A DNA stretch of 12,289 nucleotides from Mariprofundaceae bacterium (GTDB taxonomy: Bacteria > Pseudomonadota > Zetaproteobacteria > Mariprofundales > Mariprofundaceae), in contig JAUZQU010000189.1 of assembly GCA_030950835.1 (NCBI GenBank), positions 1 to 12,289 of the forward strand, read 5' to 3'. Made by a program: the position numbers and the translations under genes. Under the pieces are notes generated by a model, which did not search any database, had not been told where the DNA came from, and saw only the letters and a program-made list of their open reading frames with translations. This document shows, piece by piece, positions 6,418 through 12,289 of the stretch. Position 1 is the first letter of the stretch; the number at the start of each line of letters is the position of its first letter.

Positions 6418-7752
6418 ATGATCCAAACTGAGATTAAGCAACTAGGCGATAATGAGCATGAGGTAGAAGTACGTTTACCTAAAGCGGAATACGAACGTAT
6501 TCACGCCGCAGAAGTGCAAAAGCTGATGGGGCAGGTGAAACTTCCTGGATTTCGTCAGGGTAAAACACCCAATCACGTGATTCAAAAACAATTCGGGCCA
6601 AAAATTCATGAGGATACAGTATCCGCCTTGCTACAGCAGCATTATGTGGGCGCGATTGAATCTTCGGGTTTAACACCTGCTTTGCAGCCTGAGTTATCTT
6701 TGCCACCTGTGCAGCCTGATGATGCTTTTGTCTTCCTTTTAAAGGTGGCAACTTGGCCTGAAGTGAAGCTAAATAAAGTATCCAAACTGAAATTTGAGCA
6801 AACCGAAGTAACGGTGGGTGATGATGATGTTCAATCAGTGTTGGAACGTTTGTACAAATCACAAGTATCGTATGAAGTGATCAGCGATAGAGCCGCAGAA
6901 AAGGGCGACCAATTGCATGTTGATTTTGAAGGTTTCATTGCAGATGAAGCTTTTGAAGGTGGCAAAGGTGAAAATGTTGCTTTGGTGTTGGGTGAAGGAC
7001 GTTTTATTCCTGGATTTGAAGAGCAGTTGATGGGCAAAAAAGCGGATGAATCTTGTGTGGTTGAAGTGAGTTTCCCTGAAGATTATCAGGCCGCAAACTT
7101 AGCTGGCAAAGCTGCACGTTTTGAAACCACAGTGAAAAGTGTGGGTGAAGCGAAAAAAGCCAGTAATGACGAAGAGTTAGCAAAATTGTTGAACTTTGAT
7201 GATGTGGCGGCGTTGATGGCGGATGTGCGTCAAGGTTTGGATAAAGAAGCAGTAAAAGCAGCGCAAACAGGGACACGAGATGCTGCATTGAATGCGCTAT
7301 TAGAAGCGAACCCTATGCGTTTGGCAGCAAGCTTGGTAGCTGAAGATGTGAAATCAACCACGGCGCGTGTGGTGCAAAACATGAAGCAACAAGGCATGGA
7401 AGCAACGTCTGAAATGTTTGCTGACGAAGCTTTTAAAACGGAAGTGCGTGAGCGTTCTGAGCGCGGATTAAAGTTGTCAGTATTGATTCAGGCTTTGCGT
7501 GAAGAAGCGGGACTTGAGCTTGCGGATGAAGATGTGGATGTGGCAGTGGATGCGATGGTGGCTGAATATCCGGAGAACATGCGTGACGATTATGCCAAGT
7601 ATATCCGTGACAACCAAGAGCAGCTTGGTGCGATTAAAGATCGCTTGCTGGAACAAAAGTGTATTGATTATCTTGCTGAACAGGCTAAGGTAAGTACAGT
7701 AAGTAAAACTTTGTCGCAATGGCAGGCAGAACAGGATAAGGTAACGGCATGA
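6418..7752 (+). CDS. tig: Trigger factor, ribosome-associated chaperone and peptidyl-prolyl isomerase
   Basis: A protein of 444 residues (E. coli 432) with the full three-part layout. The N-terminal ribosome-binding domain (about 1-115) carries the signature GFRQGKTP (44-51), which docks on ribosomal protein L23. E. coli has FRK at the tip where this protein has FRQ (45-47). The FKBP-type isomerase domain (about 160-245) shows GDQLHVDFEGFIADEAFEGG (163-182) and FIPGFEEQLMG (196-206). The helical C-terminal domain holds substrates. It folds nascent chains leaving the ribosome. GGAGG at 6408-6412 sets the ATG. The stop overlaps the clpP start by ATGA, so folding and degradation genes are co-expressed. 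The only space for a promoter between the tRNA terminator and the ribosome binding site is 11 bases, so the promoter must lie further upstream. Confidence 0.97.
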   Translation: MIQTEIKQLGDNEHEVEVRLPKAEYERIHAAEVQKLMGQVKLPGFRQGKTPNHVIQKQFGPKIHEDTVSALLQQHYVGAIESSGLTPALQPELSLPPVQPDDAFVFLLKVATWPEVKLNKVSKLKFEQTEVTVGDDDVQSVLERLYKSQVSYEVISDRAAEKGDQLHVDFEGFIADEAFEGGKGENVALVLGEGRFIPGFEEQLMGKKADESCVVEVSFPEDYQAANLAGKAARFETTVKSVGEAKKASNDEELAKLLNFDDVAALMADVRQGLDKEAVKAAQTGTRDAALNALLEANPMRLAASLVAEDVKSTTARVVQNMKQQGMEATSEMFADEAFKTEVRERSERGLKLSVLIQALREEAGLELADEDVDVAVDAMVAEYPENMRDDYAKYIRDNQEQLGAIKDRLLEQKCIDYLAEQAKVSTVSKTLSQWQAEQDKVTA

Positions 7753-8360
7753 ATTTAGTCCCTATGGTTGTCGAGCAAACGGCTCGTGGTGAACGCTCGT
7801 ATGATATTTTTTCACGGCTTTTAAAAGAGCGTATTATCTTTTTAAATGGGCCAGTGGAAGATAATATGGCGAATTTGATCACGGCGCAGTTGCTGTTTTT
7901 GGAGTCAGAAGGCCCTGATAAAGACATCTATATGTATATCAACAGCCCTGGTGGCGTGGTGACTGCAGGCATGGCGATTTATGATACCATGCAATATATT
8001 CGTTGTGATGTGTCCACTTTATGTGTGGGGCAGGCAGCAAGTATGGGTGCGCATTTGTTGGCAGCTGGAGCAAATGGCAAGCGTTATGCTTTACCTAATG
8101 CAAGGGTGATGATTCATCAGCCTTTGGGTGGTTTTCAAGGTCAGGCGACCGACATTGCGATTCATGCCAAAGAAATTTTGAAGTTAAAAGATGAATTGAA
8201 TCAAATGATGGCTAAACATACTGGGCAGCCATTGGAAAAACTGGCAGAAGATGTAGAACGGGATTATTTCTTGTCTGCAGAAGCTGCATGTGAATATGGA
8301 ATTGTAGATAAAGTATTGACCTCTAGGGAAGATGTTCTCAAAGAGGAAAGCGAGGCTTAA
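7749..8360 (+). CDS. clpP: ClpP, ATP-dependent Clp protease proteolytic subunit
   Basis: A serine peptidase of 203 residues. Two heptameric rings enclose the active sites, and ClpX feeds in unfolded substrates. The triad is intact: S98 in GQAASMGA, H123 in MIHQPLGG and D172 in ERDYFLSA. The oligomer-forming handle segment FQGQATDIAIHAKEILK follows H123. The start is fixed: an in-frame TAA lies at 7737-7739 and no other start codon occurs between it and the ATG. The protein therefore begins MNLVPMV, right where the mature E. coli enzyme begins (ALVPMV), and has no room for the 14-residue propeptide of E. coli. The C-terminus has an acidic tail (about 193-203). It is coupled to tig by a 4-base overlap, and clpX follows with no gap. 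Confidence 0.98.
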   Translation: MNLVPMVVEQTARGERSYDIFSRLLKERIIFLNGPVEDNMANLITAQLLFLESEGPDKDIYMYINSPGGVVTAGMAIYDTMQYIRCDVSTLCVGQAASMGAHLLAAGANGKRYALPNARVMIHQPLGGFQGQATDIAIHAKEILKLKDELNQMMAKHTGQPLEKLAEDVERDYFLSAEAACEYGIVDKVLTSREDVLKEESEA

Positions 8361-9614
8361 ATGGCATCTTCAAGCAGTGAAGCGACATTATTTTGCTCTT
8401 TTTGTGGCAAAAGTCAGCATGATGTAAAGAAACTGATTGCAGGACCCACAGTTTTCATCTGTGATGAATGTATTGATTTGTGCAACGACATCATGGTTGA
8501 AGAACTGGGTGTCGCGGAAACGAGCATTCAAGGTGATGACAAATCGGGCCTGCCTAAACCACAAGAAATCAATGCCTTTTTAGATGGTTATGTGATTGGA
8601 CAAGAGCGTCCAAAACGCTTGTTGTCAGTTGCAGTATATAACCATTACAAACGTTTGGCGCACAATGAAAAGGGTGAAGTGGAAATTGCCAAGAGTAATG
8701 TTTTGCTTTTAGGGCCTACAGGTTGTGGTAAAACTTTATTGGCACAAACCTTAGCGCGCATTTTTGATGTGCCTTTTGTCATTGCTGATGCAACCACTTT
8801 AACCGAAGCAGGTTATGTGGGTGAAGATGTTGATAATATCATTGTGAAGCTGTTGCAAGCTGCTGATTTTGATGTGGAACGTGCGCAACGTGGCATTGTT
8901 TATATTGATGAAGTGGACAAACTAGCCAGAAAGTCAGACTCCCCCTCGATTACGCGTGACGTGTCAGGTGAAGGTGTGCAGCAAGCTTTGTTGAAGCTGA
9001 TTGAAGGCACCATAGCTTCTGTTGCTCCCCAAGGTGGGCGTAAAAATCCACAGCAAGAATTTACCCAAGTAGATACTAGCAATATGTTGTTTATTTTGGG
9101 TGGTGCTTTTGCGGGTCTGGAAAAAATTATTGAAGCGCGTGGTAAGAAGCGCTCGATTGGTTTTGGAGCGGTGGTAGAGCTTGAAGATGAGATGGATATT
9201 GGTGAGCGCTTGAAAGATGTCGAGCCAGAAGACTTGATGAAATTCGGTTTGATCCCTGAATTGGTAGGCAGACTTCCTGCTGTGGCAACGTTGAGTGAGC
9301 TTGATCGTGAAGCTTTGTTGCAGATTTTATCCGAGCCTAAAAATGCTTTAACCAAACAATATGCAGCATTATTGCAGTATGATAATGTGGACTTAACGTT
9401 TACCCCTGATGCGCTTGAAGCCATTGCCGACAAAGCCCTGTTGCGTAAAACAGGGGCGCGTGGTTTGCGGGCAATTATGGAAGCGGTGATGTTGGATGTG
9501 ATGTATGAAATTCCAGCGATGCCACATGTTCGGGCATGTATTATTAGCCGAGAAGTGGTAGAAGGTGACGCTAAACCTGCATTGTTGTTCCATGATGATG
9601 CTGAAGTGGCGTGA
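8361..9614 (+). CDS. clpX: ClpX, AAA+ unfoldase of the ClpXP protease
   Basis: A protein of 417 residues (E. coli 424). It recognises degrons such as ssrA, unfolds the protein with ATP and threads it into ClpP. The N-terminal zinc domain uses C12, C15, C34 and C37. The AAA+ module has Walker A GPTGCGKT (118-125), pore loop GYVG (151-154), Walker B IVYIDEVDK (179-187), the likely arginine finger R304 in ELVGRLP, and sensor 2 R367 in TGARGLR. The ClpP-docking loop is SIGFGA (265-270). The RKH loop, which helps degron entry in E. coli, reads RKN here (227-229). The ATG follows the clpP TAA directly, and a GAGG sequence near the end of clpP is the likely ribosome binding site. The C-terminal acidic end is ordinary. 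Confidence 0.98.
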   Translation: MASSSSEATLFCSFCGKSQHDVKKLIAGPTVFICDECIDLCNDIMVEELGVAETSIQGDDKSGLPKPQEINAFLDGYVIGQERPKRLLSVAVYNHYKRLAHNEKGEVEIAKSNVLLLGPTGCGKTLLAQTLARIFDVPFVIADATTLTEAGYVGEDVDNIIVKLLQAADFDVERAQRGIVYIDEVDKLARKSDSPSITRDVSGEGVQQALLKLIEGTIASVAPQGGRKNPQQEFTQVDTSNMLFILGGAFAGLEKIIEARGKKRSIGFGAVVELEDEMDIGERLKDVEPEDLMKFGLIPELVGRLPAVATLSELDREALLQILSEPKNALTKQYAALLQYDNVDLTFTPDALEAIADKALLRKTGARGLRAIMEAVMLDVMYEIPAMPHVRACIISREVVEGDAKPALLFHDDAEVA

Positions 9615-9641
9615 GTCTTATAAAAAGATAAAAGCTTGATG

Positions 9642-9670
9642 ATACCTCGTTTTATACGGGGTATTTTTTT
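9642..9670 (+). terminator. Intrinsic terminator of the tig-clpP-clpX unit
   Basis: ATACCTCG (9642-9649) pairs with CGGGGTAT (9657-9664) over 8 bp, with one G-U pair, around the loop TTTTATA, and is followed by six T (9665-9670). It lies 27 bases after the clpX stop and separates lon from the upstream operon. Confidence 0.82.
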
Positions 9671-9696
9671 GTTTGCCACTTATTGCCTATCAGGGG

Positions 9697-9726
9697 CTTG
9701 AAAGTAGCAGCAATGAATACTATTTA
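9697..9726 (+). promoter_or_regulatory. Candidate heat-shock-type (sigma-32-like) promoter of lon
   Basis: CTTGAAA at 9697-9703 is a full match to the sigma-32 -35 element. After 14 bases comes TACTATTT (9718-9725), a partial match to the heat-shock -10. TTGAAA also has sigma-70-like partners at TACTAT (14 bp) and TATTTA (17 bp), so housekeeping recognition cannot be excluded. lon is heat-induced through sigma-32 in E. coli, which makes the reading plausible. Confidence 0.45.
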
Positions 9727-9736
9727 GTAGGTATTC
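9715..9736 (+). repeat. Nested inverted repeats in the lon promoter/leader
   Basis: GAATAC (9715-9720) and GTATTC (9731-9736) are perfect inverted arms. Inside them lies a second perfect dyad, TACTA-TT-TAGTA (9718-9729), which shares three bases with the left arm, so the two structures exclude one another. They overlap the expected -10 and start site of lon. They could be an operator or a 5' leader hairpin. The sequence does not resemble CIRCE. Confidence 0.4.
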
Positions 9737-9764
9737 AAGAATAAGTAAAAAGACGAGGTGCACC

Positions 9765-12185
9765 TTGGCTGAAAAAGAATTATCTGAACAAGAAACAACA
9801 GAAACATTGAACCTACCTGTATTGCCATTGCGTGATATTGTGATGTTCCCCCATATGATTGTACCCTTGTTTGTGGGTCGTGAAAAATCGGTAGTAGCGC
9901 TTGAAGAAGTGATGCTTGCAGGTAAAAATATTGTGCTTTTGGCGCAACGTAACCCCGAAGATGATGACCCTCAAGCCGATGCTTTGTATCAAATTGGCAC
10001 GCTGGGTAATATCTTGCAAATGCTCAAGCTGCCTGACGGAACGATTAAAGTATTGATTGAAGGGCAAGCGCGTGTACAAGTGACCGAAGTGCTGGATGAT
10101 GGTTGTTTGCGTGCAAGTTATGAATTGTTGCCAGAAGTGGTCGAAGATGAGCGCGAACAAGAGCAAGTGGCGCGTACTGTAGTACATCAGTTTGAAGCGT
10201 ATGCTAAATTAAATAAAAAAATTGCCCCTGAAGTCTTGGTTTCAGTCTCTGGGGTGGATGATGTGGATAGGCTGGCGGATACCATTGCTTCTCATCTGAA
10301 CTTAAAAGTAGATGAAAAACAAGCCTTGCTTGAAACTGCAAGTGTGATTCAGCGTTTGGAAAAGCTTTTTGCTTTGATGGATGATGAAATGGACATGTTG
10401 CAAGTGGATAAACGTGTGCGCACGCGTGTAAAACGGCAAATGGAAAAAAGTCAGCGCGAATATTATTTATCTGAACAACTTAAAGCGATTCAAAAAGAAT
10501 TGGGTGAAGAAGACGTACACACCGAACTAGAAGCGATTGTAGAAAAAATTGAGACCTTGGGCATGACCGATGAAGCCAAAGATAAGGCGTTGGCAGAAGT
10601 GAAACGTTTAAAAATGATGCCGCCTATGAGTTCAGAGGCCACTGTGGTGCGTAACTATCTGGACTGGTTGGTAGAGTTGCCGTGGAAAAAGCGTACCCGT
10701 GTGCGCCGTGATTTAGAAGCTGCTGAAAACATCCTTGATGAAGACCATTTCGGTTTGGAAAAGGTGAAAGAACGCATTTTGGAACACCTTGCTGTATTGC
10801 AGTTGGTGAAAAAGATGAAAGGCCCTATTCTGTGTTTTGTTGGGCCTCCGGGTGTGGGTAAAACATCGTTAGCTGCATCCATTGCACGGGCAACACGCCG
10901 TGAATTTGTGCGCATGAGTTTGGGTGGTGTGCGTGATGAGTCTGAAATTCGTGGGCATAGGCGCACTTATATCGGCTCTATGCCTGGTAAAGTGATTAAA
11001 TCCATGAAAAAAGCAGGCACAAGAAACCCCTTAATTTTATTGGATGAAATTGATAAAATGGGCGCAGATTTTCGTGGTGACCCGTCTTCTGCTTTGTTGG
11101 AAGTGTTGGATCCAGAGCAAAACAACACCTTTAATGATCACTATTTGGAAGTAGACTATGATTTGTCGGATGTGATGTTTATTACCACGGCAAATAGCAT
11201 GAATATTCCAGGTCCGTTATTGGATAGAATGGAAATTATTCGTATTTCTGGTTATACAGAAGCGGAAAAGTTGGCTCTCGCGAAGAAATATTTATTACCT
11301 AAACAGAAGAAAAATCATGGTTTAAAGTCATTAGATTTTGATTTGAGTGATGATGTGCTGGTGGATGTGATTCGTTATTATACCCGTGAAGCTGGAGTGC
11401 GTGGTTTGCAGCGTGTGCTGGCGAAACTATGCCGTAAAGTAGCAAGGAAATTGGTATTGTCTAAAGGTGAAGTGCTGCAACAGGTCTCTTTGGATAGCTT
11501 GGAAGATTTATTGGGTGTGAAACAATTTAGTTTTGGTTTGGCGGAAGCTAAAGATGAAATTGGCGTGGTTACAGGGCTTGCTTGGACGGAAGTTGGTGGT
11601 GAACTGTTGCAAATTGAAACCGCTTTAACGCCAGGTAAGGGCAAATTGACGGTGACAGGGCAATTGGGCGATGTGATGCAGGAATCGGTACAAGCTGCTT
11701 TGACTTACGTGCGTTCGCGGGCGGAGTTACTGGGTTTAAGACCTGATTTTCATCAGAAAGTAGACATTCATGTGCATGTTCCAGAAGGTGCTATCCCTAA
11801 AGATGGCCCATCGGCGGGTCTGGCCATGGCAACATCCATTGTCTCTGCTTTGACAGGTATACCTGTGCGCAGAGAGGTTTGTATGACGGGTGAGATTACC
11901 TTGCGTGGCAAGGCTTTACCGATTGGTGGCTTGAAAGAAAAATTGCTTGCTGCGCATAGAGGCGGTTTGACAGTGGCTGTGATTCCTGAACAAAACCGTA
12001 AAGATATGAAGGAAATACCTGATAATGTGAAAGACTCTATGACGGTGCATTTTGCCGAGGATATGGATGGAGTGCTTAAACATGCCTTGACGAGTTTGCC
12101 AGAGGGTATGAGTATGCGCGCAGATTTTGTGCCGGGTACAGTTGCAGGCATTTATTTGAATGATAGCAATGTCACTGCGCATTAA
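9765..12185 (+). CDS. lon: Lon, ATP-dependent AAA+ serine protease
   Basis: A protein of 806 residues (E. coli 784), cytoplasmic. It degrades misfolded and short-lived regulatory proteins. The LON substrate-binding domain begins at LPVLPLRDIVMFPHM (17-31), followed by a long helical stretch including SQREYYLSEQLKAIQKELGE (229-248). The AAA+ module has Walker A GPPGVGKT (360-367) and Walker B LILLDEIDK (423-431). The peptidase domain holds the Ser-Lys dyad: S683 in PKDGPSAG and K726 in GGLKEK, spaced as in E. coli (S679/K722). The start is TTG at 9765: GAGGTG lies at 9755-9760, the next in-frame ATG is inside the conserved domain, and the N-terminus fits the family length. It stands apart from clpX by 150 bases containing a terminator and its own candidate promoter. 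Confidence 0.97.
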   Translation: MAEKELSEQETTETLNLPVLPLRDIVMFPHMIVPLFVGREKSVVALEEVMLAGKNIVLLAQRNPEDDDPQADALYQIGTLGNILQMLKLPDGTIKVLIEGQARVQVTEVLDDGCLRASYELLPEVVEDEREQEQVARTVVHQFEAYAKLNKKIAPEVLVSVSGVDDVDRLADTIASHLNLKVDEKQALLETASVIQRLEKLFALMDDEMDMLQVDKRVRTRVKRQMEKSQREYYLSEQLKAIQKELGEEDVHTELEAIVEKIETLGMTDEAKDKALAEVKRLKMMPPMSSEATVVRNYLDWLVELPWKKRTRVRRDLEAAENILDEDHFGLEKVKERILEHLAVLQLVKKMKGPILCFVGPPGVGKTSLAASIARATRREFVRMSLGGVRDESEIRGHRRTYIGSMPGKVIKSMKKAGTRNPLILLDEIDKMGADFRGDPSSALLEVLDPEQNNTFNDHYLEVDYDLSDVMFITTANSMNIPGPLLDRMEIIRISGYTEAEKLALAKKYLLPKQKKNHGLKSLDFDLSDDVLVDVIRYYTREAGVRGLQRVLAKLCRKVARKLVLSKGEVLQQVSLDSLEDLLGVKQFSFGLAEAKDEIGVVTGLAWTEVGGELLQIETALTPGKGKLTVTGQLGDVMQESVQAALTYVRSRAELLGLRPDFHQKVDIHVHVPEGAIPKDGPSAGLAMATSIVSALTGIPVRREVCMTGEITLRGKALPIGGLKEKLLAAHRGGLTVAVIPEQNRKDMKEIPDNVKDSMTVHFAEDMDGVLKHALTSLPEGMSMRADFVPGTVAGIYLNDSNVTAH

Positions 12186-12208
12186 TGTTTCAAAAATAAA
12201 GAAAACCA

Positions 12209-12237
12209 TTGACGATATATCTGTAGACTGTTTTAGT
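12209..12237 (+). promoter_or_regulatory. Candidate sigma-70 promoter for the gene after lon
   Basis: TTGACG (12209-12214, 5 of 6) and TTTAGT (12232-12237, 4 of 6) are exactly 17 bp apart, 35 bases before the next start codon. TAAAAT at 12253-12258 is another possible -10, without a good -35. No hairpin terminator was seen between lon and the next gene, so read-through from lon is also possible. Confidence 0.5.
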
Positions 12238-12272
12238 TTGCATTATGTTGTGTAAAATATTCGGAGGGATAA

Positions 12273-12289
12273 ATGAAAAAAGTTGAGTT
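12273..12289 (+). CDS. hupB: Probable DNA-binding protein HU (hupB), first codons only
   Basis: Only ATG and about five codons (M-K-K-V-E-L) are in the window. GGAGG at 12263-12267 is a strong ribosome binding site six bases... upstream of the ATG at 12273, so this is a real start. HU proteins commonly begin M-N-K-x-E-L, and in many Proteobacteria hupB directly follows lon. The call rests on that position and on the short match. HU is a small dimeric nucleoid protein that bends DNA. Anything beyond the first residues cannot be judged. Confidence 0.55.

Noticed and set aside
6158..6421. Plus-strand open frame of 87 codons across the tRNA region
   Set aside because: It runs straight through tRNA-Leu and the terminator, its middle is translated tRNA sequence, and it has no ribosome binding site or family resemblance.
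8900..9679. Minus-strand open frame of 259 codons
   Set aside because: It lies opposite clpX, which is certain, and also covers the terminator. The protein is Ser/Asn-rich in the manner of an antisense shadow and shows no domain.
9642..9736. Possible small RNA or attachment site between clpX and lon
   Set aside because: The structure is accounted for by a terminator hairpin and by dyads at the lon promoter; there is no tRNA, integrase or direct repeat pair.
1..12289. CRISPR array, insertion sequence, prophage or defence island
   Set aside because: No regularly spaced repeats, transposase or phage-like frames were seen. The genes are housekeeping and show no obvious change in codon style along the window.

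Overview
The window looks like ordinary core chromosome from a Gram-negative bacterium of moderate-to-low GC, almost certainly a proteobacterium. Three things support this: the Mla outer-membrane lipid-transport genes, an AsmA/YhdP-like envelope protein, and the gene order tig-clpP-clpX-lon-(hupB), which is widely conserved in Proteobacteria. The exact class cannot be fixed from sequence reading alone. A zetaproteobacterium or a low-GC gammaproteobacterium would both fit, and this is only a guess. No transposase, phage gene, CRISPR array, toxin-antitoxin pair or recognisable defence system was seen.

Region 1 (1-5508, + strand) is a tightly packed run of genes: the 3' end of mlaE, then mlaD, mlaC, a 1022-residue AsmA/YhdP-like protein, a DnaQ-type 3'-5' exonuclease and a low-molecular-weight protein tyrosine phosphatase. 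Four of the junctions overlap or are separated by 0-15 bases; the mlaC-to-AsmA gap is 36 bases. This probably makes one transcription unit. The first four genes concern phospholipid traffic between the two membranes, and the last two (replication proofreading and phosphatase) have no obvious link to it.

Region 2 (5509-6265) holds a bidirectional hairpin terminator and a convergent minus-strand gene for a small two-CBS-domain protein. It ends in a 228-base divergent spacer with a palindrome inside a possible 19-bp-spacer promoter for the CBS gene and weak promoter candidates for the tRNA.

Region 3 (6266-12289, + strand) is the protein quality-control block. A tRNA-Leu(UAG) with encoded CCA is followed by a strong intrinsic terminator only 21 bases before tig (trigger factor). 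tig overlaps clpP by ATGA, and clpX starts directly after the clpP stop. A second terminator closes this unit. lon follows from its own leader, with a heat-shock-like -35 element, nested inverted repeats and a TTG start. The window ends in the first codons of a gene that by position and sequence is probably hupB (HU). Together these genes cover nascent-chain folding (trigger factor), regulated ATP-dependent proteolysis (ClpXP, Lon) and, if the last call is right, nucleoid structure.

I did not find an undescribed system. The points most worth checking are regulatory or small molecular details: the terminator between tRNA-Leu and tig with a possible promoter embedded in the tRNA 3' end, the AsmA-like gene in the slot where E. 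coli has mlaB, the CBS promoter palindrome, the lon leader, and an H-to-N change in the ClpX RKH loop.
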